In this document: positions 1 through 7,636 of the stretch, piece by piece
How positions within the stretch are numbered: position 1 is the stretch's first letter
How the letters are laid out: the number at the start of each line of letters is the position of its first letter
Assembly (NCBI RefSeq): GCF_001027545.1
Contig: NZ_CP009498.1
Location: forward strand, 1,178,001-1,242,000
Source: Endomicrobium proavitum
Lineage (GTDB): Bacteria > Elusimicrobiota > Endomicrobiia > Endomicrobiales > Endomicrobiaceae
DNA length: 64,000 nucleotides
Direction of reading: 5' to 3'
Notes under the pieces: model-generated
What the model was told of the DNA's origin: nothing
Databases searched by the model: none
What the model saw: the letters and a program-made list of their open reading frames with translations, nothing else
Position numbers and translations under genes: made by a program

Positions 1-375
1 ATAAAAAACGAAAGTTCTAAAAAAGACAAAATTGTTTTTGTTGGCGACGGAATAAACGACGCGCCGGTTTTGGCGGGCGCGGATATAGGCATAGCCATGG
101 GCGCATTGGGAAGCGACGCCGCAATTGAGGCGGCCGACATTGTTTTAATGACCGACGAACCGTCAAAAATAATAACGGCTCTTAAAATTGCCCGCAAAAC
201 ACAAAACGTAGTTTGGCAAAATATAATCTTTGCGCTGGGGATAAAAGTTGTAATAATGGCCTTGGGAATTACAGGTATTGCCAACATGGTAGAAGCCGTT
301 TTTGGCGATGTAGGCGTAACCGTAATAGCCGTTTTAAATTCCATGCGCGCCTTAAAACTAAATGACAAAAAATAA
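1..375 (+). CDS. Zn/Cd/Pb-type P1B ATPase, C-terminal part (5' end outside window)
   Basis: Only the last ~124 codons are present; the frame is open from base 1 and stops at 373-375. It contains the P-type ATPase hinge motif GDGINDAP near its start, followed by two C-terminal membrane helices. The last helix reads GDVGVTVIAVLNSMRAL, the pattern of Zn/Cd/Pb-exporting P1B pumps (ZntA/CadA type), where this Asp contributes to metal binding; copper pumps differ here. The likely role is ATP-driven export of a divalent metal across the inner membrane. The CPC motif and metal-binding N-terminus lie outside the window, so metal choice rests on one helix. No terminator is seen before the tRNA promoter that follows. 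Confidence 0.88.
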   Translation: MKNESSKKDKIVFVGDGINDAPVLAGADIGIAMGALGSDAAIEAADIVLMTDEPSKIITALKIARKTQNVVWQNIIFALGIKVVIMALGITGIANMVEAVFGDVGVTVIAVLNSMRALKLNDKK

Positions 376-395
376 ATTACCCCGCAAAAACATCC

Positions 396-424
396 TTGAA
401 CGCAACCGCAAATATTTGTATAAT
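396..424 (+). promoter_or_regulatory. Sigma70-type promoter for tRNA-Ser(UGA)
   Basis: TTGAAC at 396-401, a 17-nt spacer and a perfect TATAAT at 419-424 place the transcription start near 431, about 18 nt before the tRNA. Confidence 0.75.
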
Positions 425-448
425 TTGCAAACTTAACAGCTGTAACAT

Positions 449-535
449 GGAGAGGTGTCCGAGCGGTTTAAGGAGATAGTCTTGAAAACTATTGTAGCGG
501 AAACGTTACCGGGGGTTCGAATCCCTCCCTCTCCG
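449..535 (+). tRNA. tRNA-Ser (anticodon UGA)
   Basis: The acceptor arms GGAGAGG (449-455) and CCTCTCC (528-534) pair perfectly, with discriminator G at 535. The anticodon stem ATAGT/ACTAT encloses the loop CTTGAAA, giving anticodon TGA at 483-485. A long variable arm (GTAGCGGAAACGTTAC) and the GGTTCGAATCC T-arm are typical of a class II serine tRNA. The 3' CCA is not encoded. Confidence 0.96.
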
Positions 536-582
536 TCCCACAAGTTTTTCTTTACCTATTGTTGTTCCAAAGGAGAACAGTA

Positions 583-729
583 ATGCCTAAAGTAAAAAAA
601 GCTGCTCCTGTAAAACTCAAAAAAACTTCCAAGAAAAAAGTTTCGCAAAAAAAGAAACCATTAAAAGACAATGGTTTTATTTTTATCAACGATAACGACG
701 GCGAACCGATAGACGCTTTTCAAGAATAA
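583..729 (+). CDS. Small lysine-rich basic protein (48 aa)
   Basis: ATG at 583 follows a good Shine-Dalgarno (AGGAG at 571-575, 7-nt spacing) and the frame runs to TAA at 727-729. The first ~28 residues are about half lysine (KKTSKKKVSQKKK and similar). The last ~20 are acidic and end in a short hydrophobic/acidic motif, GFIFINDNDGEPIDAF. The protein is not recognised. The charge pattern suggests nucleic-acid or ribosome binding, but that is inference. It lies between the tRNA and the lipoprotein gene, 10 nt before the latter, and may be cotranscribed with both. Confidence 0.7.
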   Translation: MPKVKKAAPVKLKKTSKKKVSQKKKPLKDNGFIFINDNDGEPIDAFQE

Positions 730-739
730 GGATAATGAA

Positions 740-1090
740 ATGAAGAAATTATTTTTGTGCGCTGTGTGCGCAATATTTTTATTTGCATGTTCAAACGGAT
801 TCGGAGGTCAACCTAAAATTGACGCGTCAAGCATAGAATCTATTACAACATCTCTTAACGCTATACGCGCTTCTTTACCGGAAGAAAAAAAAGAAGCTTT
901 TGAAGGCGCGCTTATAGCAACTATATTTTATGCGGTAATGACAGATTTAGGAAATTCAACTGCGGGGCAAAAAGAGAAAACAGAAGAAGAAGTATTGCAA
1001 ATATATAAAAAATATTTGAACGGCAAAACAGCAGACCAAATAATAGTGCAAGCGGAAGAATTACAGGAAAAGCCGGGACTTAATAAATAA
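740..1090 (+). CDS. Small lipoprotein, DUF6694-like
   Basis: The 116-residue product begins MKKLFLCAVCAIFLFAC, a short signal peptide with a lipobox (LFAC), so Cys17 should be lipidated and the protein anchored in a membrane. The mature part has IDASSIESITTSLNAIRAS followed by LPEEKKEAFEGAL, a helical pattern like the small DUF6694 lipoproteins found in many Gram-negative bacteria; that assignment is from memory of the family. No enzymatic motif is visible. It follows the 48-aa basic protein by 10 nt and is closed by the strong terminator at 1103-1131. Confidence 0.8.
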   Translation: MKKLFLCAVCAIFLFACSNGFGGQPKIDASSIESITTSLNAIRASLPEEKKEAFEGALIATIFYAVMTDLGNSTAGQKEKTEEEVLQIYKKYLNGKTADQIIVQAEELQEKPGLNK

Positions 1091-1102
1091 TAAAATAAAA
1101 AA

Positions 1103-1131
1103 AGCCGGACGGTTAAATCAACCGTCCGGCT
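1103..1131. terminator. Bidirectional intrinsic terminator
   Basis: A perfect 12-bp stem (1103-1114 with 1120-1131, GCCGGACGG core) is flanked by A-runs and T-runs on both sides. It serves the lipoprotein (+) and the converging U32 gene (-). Confidence 0.9.
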
Positions 1132-1135
1132 TTTT

Positions 1136-2380
1136 TTATATTTTCAGCCTTAAAATAGTATTTTCCGGCAGCAGCTTTGCAATGTTTTCATCCACCGGAA
1201 TTCTTACCGACTGATGCGCTATGCCCGGGTTTACTTCTTCGGTCAAAAAATTATTTTTACAATCGTAAATTTTATCTAAAACTATTTTTACCGGTTCAAA
1301 CTTAAAAGGCGATAAAAATTCTATCTCGCCGCCTTTTTTCAATTTATGTTTAACTTCTATTTTTAAAAACCCGTCTTTATTTTCTTTTACCGCGCCGGCG
1401 TTGCGCCAAGCGCTTCTGCTTGTGGCGTCATTATAATCTTGCGCCGAATCATCGGGGATTCCGTCAAAAAAACCTAATGTATAACCGCGGTTTTGCAAAG
1501 TTGCAAGCTCCTGCATATATGCATCCGCCCGCCAGTTTTTTGGGTTTTCAAAATAATCGTCTATGGCCTTTCTGTAAACGCGCGCGGTTTGCGCAACGTA
1601 ATATTCGGTTTTATTTCTGCCTTCAATTTTGAAAGAATCAAAACCGGCTTCTAAAATTTCATTTAGTTTTGGCATTAAACATAAATCTTTGGAATTTAAA
1701 ATATATGTGCCTCTGTTGTCCTCGTGCATTTCAAGATACTCGCCCGGGCGAAGCTCCTCTTCCATAACAAGTTTTGTTTTATACCTCCACCTGCAGGAAT
1801 GCGCGCAGGCTCCGCTGTTTGCGCTGCGCTGCGCCATAAACGCAGACATTAAGCACCTTCCCGAATAGCTTACGCACATTGCGCCGTGCACAAAAATTTC
1901 AAGTTTAATGCCTTCGCATTTTTTTCTAATTTCCAGCGATTCTTTAAAACTTACTTCTCTGCCTAAAACGCAAAGAGCCGCGCCGGTGTTTTTCCAGAAA
2001 TTTACCGTAAGCCACGAGCACACATTAGCCTGCGTTGAAACATGCAGCGGCATATTCGGCATTTCTTTTCGCACGTATTGAAAAATACCGGGGTCTGAAA
2101 TTATTACGCCGTCGCAGGAAAGAGATTTAACAGTTTCAACAAAAGCCGGAAGTTTTTCAACATCTTTATTATGTGAAAATAAATTAAGCGTAAGATAAAC
2201 TTTTTTGCCCAACGCATGCGCAAAATTAATTCCCTCTTTTATATCTTCAAGCGGAAATTTTGATTTTGCGCGCAAAGACATATCCGGCGCGCCGGCATAT
2301 ACCGCGTCCGCGCCGTAAAGAAAAGCGGTTTTTAATTTTAAAAGAGAACCCGCCGGTAATAAAAGTTCCGGTTTTTTCAT
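1136..2380 (-). CDS. trhP: U32 family protein, TrhP (YegQ)-like tRNA hydroxylation protein
   Basis: The 414-residue protein carries the U32 signature FVHGAMCVSYSGRCLMS in the middle, followed by further cysteines (GACAHSCRWRY) and SFKIEGRNKTEYYVA, as in TrhP/YegQ. TrhP-type U32 proteins are needed for prephenate-dependent 5-hydroxyuridine formation at tRNA wobble position 34; the old 'collagenase/peptidase' label is misleading. The cysteines likely hold a cofactor or metal. The length is slightly below E. coli YegQ. The gene is monocistronic, converging on the terminator at 1103-1131. A TATACT box lies 11 nt before the ATG, so its leader is very short. Family assignment is strong; the exact modification is inferred. 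Confidence 0.85.
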   Translation of the reverse strand: MKKPELLLPAGSLLKLKTAFLYGADAVYAGAPDMSLRAKSKFPLEDIKEGINFAHALGKKVYLTLNLFSHNKDVEKLPAFVETVKSLSCDGVIISDPGIFQYVRKEMPNMPLHVSTQANVCSWLTVNFWKNTGAALCVLGREVSFKESLEIRKKCEGIKLEIFVHGAMCVSYSGRCLMSAFMAQRSANSGACAHSCRWRYKTKLVMEEELRPGEYLEMHEDNRGTYILNSKDLCLMPKLNEILEAGFDSFKIEGRNKTEYYVAQTARVYRKAIDDYFENPKNWRADAYMQELATLQNRGYTLGFFDGIPDDSAQDYNDATSRSAWRNAGAVKENKDGFLKIEVKHKLKKGGEIEFLSPFKFEPVKIVLDKIYDCKNNFLTEEVNPGIAHQSVRIPVDENIAKLLPENTILRLKI

Positions 2381-2391
2381 ATATTTATTTT

Positions 2392-2400
2392 AGTATAATA
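2392..2400. promoter_or_regulatory. Overlapping divergent -10 boxes for trhP-like gene and creD
   Basis: On the + strand TATAAT at 2394-2399 would start creD mRNA near 2406, leaving GGAG at 2424-2427 before the ATG. On the - strand TATACT (2397 to 2392) or TATTAT (2400 to 2395) lies 11-14 nt before the U32 gene's start codon. Confidence 0.55.
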
Positions 2401-2435
2401 ACACCATATTCACAAATTCAAACGGAGAATTTACA

Positions 2436-3776
2436 ATGAAAAAAATTAATTTTATGATTATCCTGAAAGCTGTGGTTATAGGCGCCTTAATTTTGCTTAT
2501 GCTTATACCCTTGGCGCTTGTAAGCAACACAATAAAAGGCAGGCTTGAATACAAAAACGAAGCCACCGCAAAAATTACAAAAGCGTGGGGCGACCAAATT
2601 TTAATTGCCGCTCCTATATTAAACCTTCCATATACCGTTGCCGTAAAAGATAAAGATGAAAAAATAGTAAGCTATAAAACAGAATACGCAAAATTTGCTC
2701 CGCAAGATTTAAACGTTGACGTAAATATTATATCGCAGACAAGATACATCGGCATTTTTGAAGTGCCGGTATTTGTTGCGGAAATAACGATGAAAGGCAA
2801 CTTTGAAAATATCCGCGATATCGCAAATTTCAAAACGGCGGAATCTTTTATATCGCTTGAAATTAACGACTTAAAAGGAATATCAACCCCTGAATTTTTA
2901 TGGAACGGCAAAAACGCAAACTTTGAACCTTCCGTGAAAGCGTCTCCTTTGGCGGTAAGAATTCCTTACACTCGCGAGTATTCGCCAAAATCTTCTTACA
3001 CAAGATATAACGATTACGAAGAAACTCAAATTTTAAAATCGCTCAGTTCAAAAATTTCTTTAAAAAACGGCTCAAACAATTTTGAAATAAAGTTTTCAAT
3101 AAAAGGCAGCCAAGCTATAAGCTTTATACCTTTGGCAAAAGACAACAATTTCCGCATACGTTCACAGTGGACAAACCCGAATTTCTCCGGCAATTTTTTG
3201 CCTGATACTAAAGAAATAAACGGCGAGGGCTTTGACGCGTCATGGCGCATAAATTATCTTGCAAGCGCAATACCGCATAGACTTGACGGCGCAAACCTTT
3301 CATCTGCTTTATTTACAACTTCGCTTTTAATTCCCGTTGACAGCTACAGAGCCGCCGAAAGAGCCACAAAATACGGAATACTTTTTATAATTCTTACATT
3401 CATTGCCTGCTTTGTTTTTGAAACTACGCGCAAGAAAAGCATACACCCTTTCCAATATCTTTTGGTTGGTTTTGCAATGTCGGTATTTTATATTTTGCTG
3501 CTTTCAATTTCGGAGTTTATACCGTTTGGCTTTGCCTATCTTATTGCGGCGGCTGCCATAATAAGCATGATTACGCTTTACGCAAAATTCGCAATAGCAA
3601 AAACTTCAACGCTAAAACAAACCGCGGCAATAGCCGGAGCGTTTGCGGTTTTATACGGATACCTATATATATTGTTGCAGCTACAGGACATGGCGCTTAT
3701 TTTCGGAGCCATCGGACTTTTTGCGGCGCTTGCGGTAATGATGTATGCAACAAGAAATATCAACTGGTATAAATAA
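2436..3776 (+). CDS. creD: CreD-like inner membrane protein
   Basis: The 446-residue protein starts with a membrane helix and the CreD-like stretch LIPLALVSNTIKGR. A long periplasmic domain begins KITKAWGDQILIAAPILNLP. A C-terminal block of about five or six helices includes YGILFIILTFIACFVFE and IHPFQYLLVGFAMSVFY, characteristic of CreD. CreD proteins are inner-membrane proteins linked in enterobacteria to the CreBC regulon and to tolerance of envelope stress; the biochemical activity is unknown. No creB or creC homologue is in the window, so regulation is probably different here. The start is set by GGAG at 2424-2427. The 93-aa membrane protein follows by 72 nt. Confidence 0.9.
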   Translation: MKKINFMIILKAVVIGALILLMLIPLALVSNTIKGRLEYKNEATAKITKAWGDQILIAAPILNLPYTVAVKDKDEKIVSYKTEYAKFAPQDLNVDVNIISQTRYIGIFEVPVFVAEITMKGNFENIRDIANFKTAESFISLEINDLKGISTPEFLWNGKNANFEPSVKASPLAVRIPYTREYSPKSSYTRYNDYEETQILKSLSSKISLKNGSNNFEIKFSIKGSQAISFIPLAKDNNFRIRSQWTNPNFSGNFLPDTKEINGEGFDASWRINYLASAIPHRLDGANLSSALFTTSLLIPVDSYRAAERATKYGILFIILTFIACFVFETTRKKSIHPFQYLLVGFAMSVFYILLLSISEFIPFGFAYLIAAAAIISMITLYAKFAIAKTSTLKQTAAIAGAFAVLYGYLYILLQLQDMALIFGAIGLFAALAVMMYATRNINWYK

Positions 3777-3848
3777 CAAAGGGTTTGCGCATATTAAAAC
3801 TTTTAGCTATACTTCTGTCGCAGTTAAGTTGTTTCAAGGAGACAAAAA

Positions 3849-4130
3849 ATGACTATAAACAACGTCAAAGACTGGAGAAACGTTTTTCTGAAAAGTTTTG
3901 TAATCGGTTTTATTTTGTTGTGGGCAAGCTTTATAACTTATTTATTGGTAAGAGACCCGCTTGTGGCTTGGACGCAGAGATTGTTTCCTATAGCGCCAAA
4001 GTATATTTATCTTTCATTTTTGGGAGCGTTTGCATTTTTCAAAATAGCCGTCGTTTCATTTTTTCTTGTTCCGGCAATTGCGTTTCACTGGAAGTATATA
4101 GTAAAACGCAACGCCTTGCATAAAGGCTAA
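3849..4130 (+). CDS. Small two-helix membrane protein (93 aa), unknown
   Basis: The ATG at 3849 is preceded by AAGGAG at 3836-3841 with 7-nt spacing, which decides this frame over an overlapping longer one. The product has a basic amphipathic start, one hydrophobic helix at about residues 16-34 (FVIGFILLWASFITYLLV), a second at about 55-75 (FLGAFAFFKIAVVSFFLV), and a basic C-terminus (WKYIVKRNALHKG). It is not recognised. It follows creD in the same direction and is closed by the terminator at 4147-4182, so it may belong to the creD transcript. Confidence 0.7.
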   Translation: MTINNVKDWRNVFLKSFVIGFILLWASFITYLLVRDPLVAWTQRLFPIAPKYIYLSFLGAFAFFKIAVVSFFLVPAIAFHWKYIVKRNALHKG

Positions 4131-4146
4131 AATTTTTCTTTTATAA

Positions 4147-4182
4147 AACCGGCTTTCGCTTGCAGTTTTGCGAAAGCCGGTT
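4147..4182 (+). terminator. Intrinsic terminator after the 93-aa gene
   Basis: A 13-bp perfect stem (4147-4159 with 4170-4182) containing CCGGCTTTCGC is followed by a T-run. Confidence 0.9.
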
Positions 4183-4216
4183 TTTTATTTTTAGTGAAAA
4201 TTTGCGGTTAATAAGA

Positions 4217-4222
4217 TATAAT
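4217..4222 (+). promoter_or_regulatory. -10 box of the RND gene, overlapping an upstream ATG
   Basis: A perfect TATAAT spans 4217-4222 and overlaps the in-frame ATG at 4221. Transcription would begin near 4229, which excludes that ATG. A TGAGG Shine-Dalgarno (4241-4245) then serves the ATG at 4251. No clear -35 is seen. Confidence 0.55.
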
Positions 4223-4250
4223 GAAAAAAACATTTTACCGTGAGGTTTTT

Positions 4251-7200
4251 ATGAATTTAGCAAGTCTTTCAATTAAACGACCTACTTTTATTTTTTCAAT
4301 TCTTGTAATGGTAATCATTATAGGTCTTATGTTTATGGACAGAATGCAGGTTAGAATGATGCCCGACGTGGAATTTCCGTATGTGCGCGTAAGCATAACC
4401 TACCCGGGCGCAGGACCCGAAGAAATAGAAAACAGAGTAAGCAACCGCGTGGAAAATGCGATGAGTTCTATTTCCGGATTAAAACATATCAGCTCCGTAA
4501 GCCAAGACGGAATTTCAAACACTTTTGCGGAGTTTGATCTTGCAAAAGACCCCGAAATAGCTCTTCAGGAAGTTAAAGATAAAATAGCGGAAATACGCAG
4601 AGCTTTTCCGGATGATATAGACGAGCCCGTTGTGCAAAAAATAGACCCCGAAGCGCGCCCCATTATGACAATAAGTTTAAAGGCCGATTTAGCGCCCAAA
4701 GAACTTTACGATTTTGCCGACGAATATTACAGGAAAGAACTTTTAAGAGTTGACGGTATTTCAAGCATATGGATGGCGGGCGGCACAAGAAGAGAAGTTC
4801 AAGTAGCCGTTGACCGCAACAAACTTAATCAATACGACACCACCCTGTCTGCCGTATCAAACAGCATAAAAAATAACAGCATGAATATTCCCATCGGCAG
4901 AATTTCAATTGGCGATAACGACGTGTCTTTCAGGTCTATGGGCGAATACAGAACCGTTGACGACATAAAACAAGTGGTAGTAAATTTTCACGGCAACGAA
5001 GTGCCGGTATCCGTGGGAGACGTAGCCACGGTGCAAGACACCATAATGGAAAGATATACTCTTGGGCGTATAGATTTAAAAGAAAACGGGAAAGTAATAC
5101 GCGAGCAAACTTTGCTTTTTAGAATTTTTAAACAATCAAAAGCTAACGAAGTAAACATTTCAAACGCCGTTTTGAAAAAAGTTAACGAGCTTAACGCGCG
5201 CTACAAAGGCGCCAAAGGAGACCCGCTTTTAACGGTAGTTACCGACAACGCTAAAGTTATCAGGGACAACATTGACGACGTCAAAGAAACAATTTATATA
5301 GGCATTCTTCTTGCGGTAATTGTGGTTTATTTTTTCCTCGGAAGCTGGCGTTCAACGCTTATAACCGCTCTTGCGCTGCCAAACAGTTTAATAGGCGCTT
5401 TTATTTTTATGTATCTGTTTGATTTCAGCATAAACGTTATTTCGCTTATGTCTTTATCTCTTGCCGTAGGGCTTTTAATTGACGACGCTATAGTTGTGCG
5501 CGAAAACATTTACAGACATTACGAGGAGGGCGAAGAGCCCGACGTTGCGGCGCAAAAAGGCACGGATGAAGTTTCTCTTGCCGTTATAGCCACTACAAGT
5601 TCCGTTATCGCGGTGTTTTTGCCAGTAGGTTTTTTAAGCGGAATTATCGGACAGTTTTTTAAAGAGTTCGGTTTAACCGTAGTTTTCGCAATGCTTATTT
5701 CAGTGCTTGACGCGCTTACAATTGCGCCTATGCTTTCAGCGTATATTATTCCTTCGCATAAAAAAGAGGCGCCGAAACTTAAAGGCAAAACTCTTACTTC
5801 TTTAACAAAAATTTCAGAAAGCATAAGCAAAGTTATCAGACTTCTTACGGTAGTATGGTTTGAAAAATTTTTGCAGAAAATTTTAAATTTTTACGAAAAA
5901 ATAATAAAAATTATTATCAACAACAAAATAAAAGTGTTGCTGACTACGGTTTTAATTTTTGCGCTTTCTCTGCCGCTGTTTTTCTTTATTCCCCGCAGCT
6001 TTATGCCGGAATCGGAATCGGGCGAATTTAGAATATCCGTAGAAACCGCGCCGGACGCATCTCTTGCAAAAACTAACGCCGTCTGCATACAGATTGAAGA
6101 CGCAATAATGGCAATGCCTGAAGTAGAGTTTGCCGTAGTTTCAATAGGCAACAACAGTAAAGAATTAAACATTGCGGATATTTATGTTCGCCTTGTAAAA
6201 GACAACAAAAGAAAACTTACTACGGAAGCGGTTAAAACAAATATTCGCGCGCAACTTGCGCAAACATTAGATAAATCCGTAATAATTTCCCTTAACGATT
6301 CCGGAACGAGTTTCGGCGGAAATCAAAAACCGTTCTCGCTTTTAATTTTCGGCAGGGATACAAAACAGCTTTCAGCTATTGCAGATTCTTTAATAGCGCA
6401 ATTTAAAAATATTCCGGGGCTTGTAGATTTAAGCACAAATTTCCGCTCTGGAAAACCGGAATATCAAATAGACATTAACCCGAAAAAAGCAAAAGATTTC
6501 GGAGTAAATTCCGTTGTTGCCGGCGCGGAACTTAGAGCCATGGTTGAAGGAAACCTTCCAGCCGTTTACAGAACAAACGGACTTGAGTACGACATAAGAG
6601 TTAACTTAAAAGCCGACCAGCGCGACATTACGGATTCTTTCAACAGCCTCTATGTTTTTAACATGAACAACAAGAGAATAAAACTTTCCAGAGTGGCAAC
6701 TTTAAAACAAGAAGCAGGCCCAACAAAAATTTACAGAAGGGACAGAATAAGATACATAGAAATTTCCGGAAACTTAAGCAAAGGCGCAACTTTGGGAGTT
6801 ATACAAAAAGCTACGGAAAAGATTTTACTTGAAAGCAAAACAAACCCGCAAAACGCGGCGCTTTGGAACAACATTACTTATCAATACGGCGGCAACGTTG
6901 AAGAAATGCAAAACTTAGGAAAAAATATTCAGACAGCCGTTATGTTATCCGTAATTTTTATTTTCATAGTTTTGGCAAGTTTATATGAATCCGTAATAAC
7001 GCCTTTGACAATAATGATTTCTCTCCCGCTTGCGGTAGTTGGCGGTTTAATAGCGCTGTTTGTAACTCACGGCGCGCTTGATATGTTTACCATGATAGGG
7101 CTTATAATGCTGTTAGGTATTGTCGCAAAAAATTCTATTATTTTAGTGGACTACATACAACAGCTTATGCGGCGCGGAAAATCCGTAAACGAAGCCGTAA

Positions 7201-7490
7201 TAGAAGCCGGAAAAGTAAGGCTTCGCCCTATACTTATGACGTCTTTTGCGCTTGCCGCGGGCATGCTTCCGACAGCGTTGGCTTTAAGCGAGGTAGGAAA
7301 ATTCAGACAAAGCATGGGCATAGTAATTATCGGAGGAATAATAAGTTCAACAATTCTTACGCTTTTAATAATCCCCGCAATTTTTGAATACATGAACTCT
7401 TTCAGACTCTGGACAAGAAAAAAATTAGGCCGCACCGAAGCCCGCAAAATTGACAAAGAATTAGACCAAGAAGCAAAAAACGATAATTAG
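4251..7490 (+). CDS. RND (HAE-1/AcrB-type) efflux transporter
   Basis: From the ATG at 4251 the product is ~1079 residues and begins MNLASLSIKRPTFIFSILVM, the usual start of HAE-1 pumps; a longer frame from 4221 is unlikely because TATAAT overlaps it. It has the expected two-fold layout: a first helix, a large periplasmic porter domain, six helices, a second porter domain, six helices. The helix-4 proton relay Asp pair is in AVGLLIDDAIVVREN and the conserved second-half stretch is GIVAKNSIILVDY. It should export hydrophobic drugs or lipid-like substrates by proton antiport. No membrane-fusion protein or TolC-like channel is adjacent, so partners must be encoded elsewhere. Confidence 0.93.
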   Translation: MNLASLSIKRPTFIFSILVMVIIIGLMFMDRMQVRMMPDVEFPYVRVSITYPGAGPEEIENRVSNRVENAMSSISGLKHISSVSQDGISNTFAEFDLAKDPEIALQEVKDKIAEIRRAFPDDIDEPVVQKIDPEARPIMTISLKADLAPKELYDFADEYYRKELLRVDGISSIWMAGGTRREVQVAVDRNKLNQYDTTLSAVSNSIKNNSMNIPIGRISIGDNDVSFRSMGEYRTVDDIKQVVVNFHGNEVPVSVGDVATVQDTIMERYTLGRIDLKENGKVIREQTLLFRIFKQSKANEVNISNAVLKKVNELNARYKGAKGDPLLTVVTDNAKVIRDNIDDVKETIYIGILLAVIVVYFFLGSWRSTLITALALPNSLIGAFIFMYLFDFSINVISLMSLSLAVGLLIDDAIVVRENIYRHYEEGEEPDVAAQKGTDEVSLAVIATTSSVIAVFLPVGFLSGIIGQFFKEFGLTVVFAMLISVLDALTIAPMLSAYIIPSHKKEAPKLKGKTLTSLTKISESISKVIRLLTVVWFEKFLQKILNFYEKIIKIIINNKIKVLLTTVLIFALSLPLFFFIPRSFMPESESGEFRISVETAPDASLAKTNAVCIQIEDAIMAMPEVEFAVVSIGNNSKELNIADIYVRLVKDNKRKLTTEAVKTNIRAQLAQTLDKSVIISLNDSGTSFGGNQKPFSLLIFGRDTKQLSAIADSLIAQFKNIPGLVDLSTNFRSGKPEYQIDINPKKAKDFGVNSVVAGAELRAMVEGNLPAVYRTNGLEYDIRVNLKADQRDITDSFNSLYVFNMNNKRIKLSRVATLKQEAGPTKIYRRDRIRYIEISGNLSKGATLGVIQKATEKILLESKTNPQNAALWNNITYQYGGNVEEMQNLGKNIQTAVMLSVIFIFIVLASLYESVITPLTIMISLPLAVVGGLIALFVTHGALDMFTMIGLIMLLGIVAKNSIILVDYIQQLMRRGKSVNEAVIEAGKVRLRPILMTSFALAAGMLPTALALSEVGKFRQSMGIVIIGGIISSTILTLLIIPAIFEYMNSFRLWTRKKLGRTEARKIDKELDQEAKNDN

Positions 7491-7543
7491 GAATCAGAAA
7501 AAATATTAAGTCTTGATATTTTAGAATTTCGTAACAAAAAAAA

Positions 7544-7570
7544 GAGAGCCGCGCAAAATGCGCGGCTCTC
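7544..7570. terminator. Intrinsic terminator after the RND gene
   Basis: An 11-bp perfect stem (7544-7554 with 7560-7570, GAGAGCCGCGC) is extended by A/T runs on both sides. Confidence 0.9.
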
Positions 7571-7585
7571 TTTTTTTTGTATTTA

Positions 7586-7636
7586 TTCCCTTTTTGTAAA
7601 AGGGGTGGCGCGTTAGCGACGGGGTATTTGCCGTTG
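7586..7636. repeat. Dispersed palindromic repeat (CCCCTTTT..AAAAGGGG / ACGGGGTATTTG family)
   Basis: This block has a CCC-T(5)..AAAAGGGG palindrome, a short inner inverted repeat (GCGTTAGCGAC) and GGGGTATTTGCCGTTG. Relatives occur at 48550-48594 plus 49678-49693 (split by an IS), 51528-51580 and 58068-58121. On the - strand it begins directly after the stop codon of the ABC-F gene, with AACGGCAAATACCCC. Confidence 0.75.

Noticed and set aside
3785-4123. 112-codon frame overlapping the 93-aa membrane protein
   Set aside because: It starts right after creD without a ribosome site and has Cys-rich, unlikely composition; the overlapping frame has AAGGAG and two clear membrane helices.
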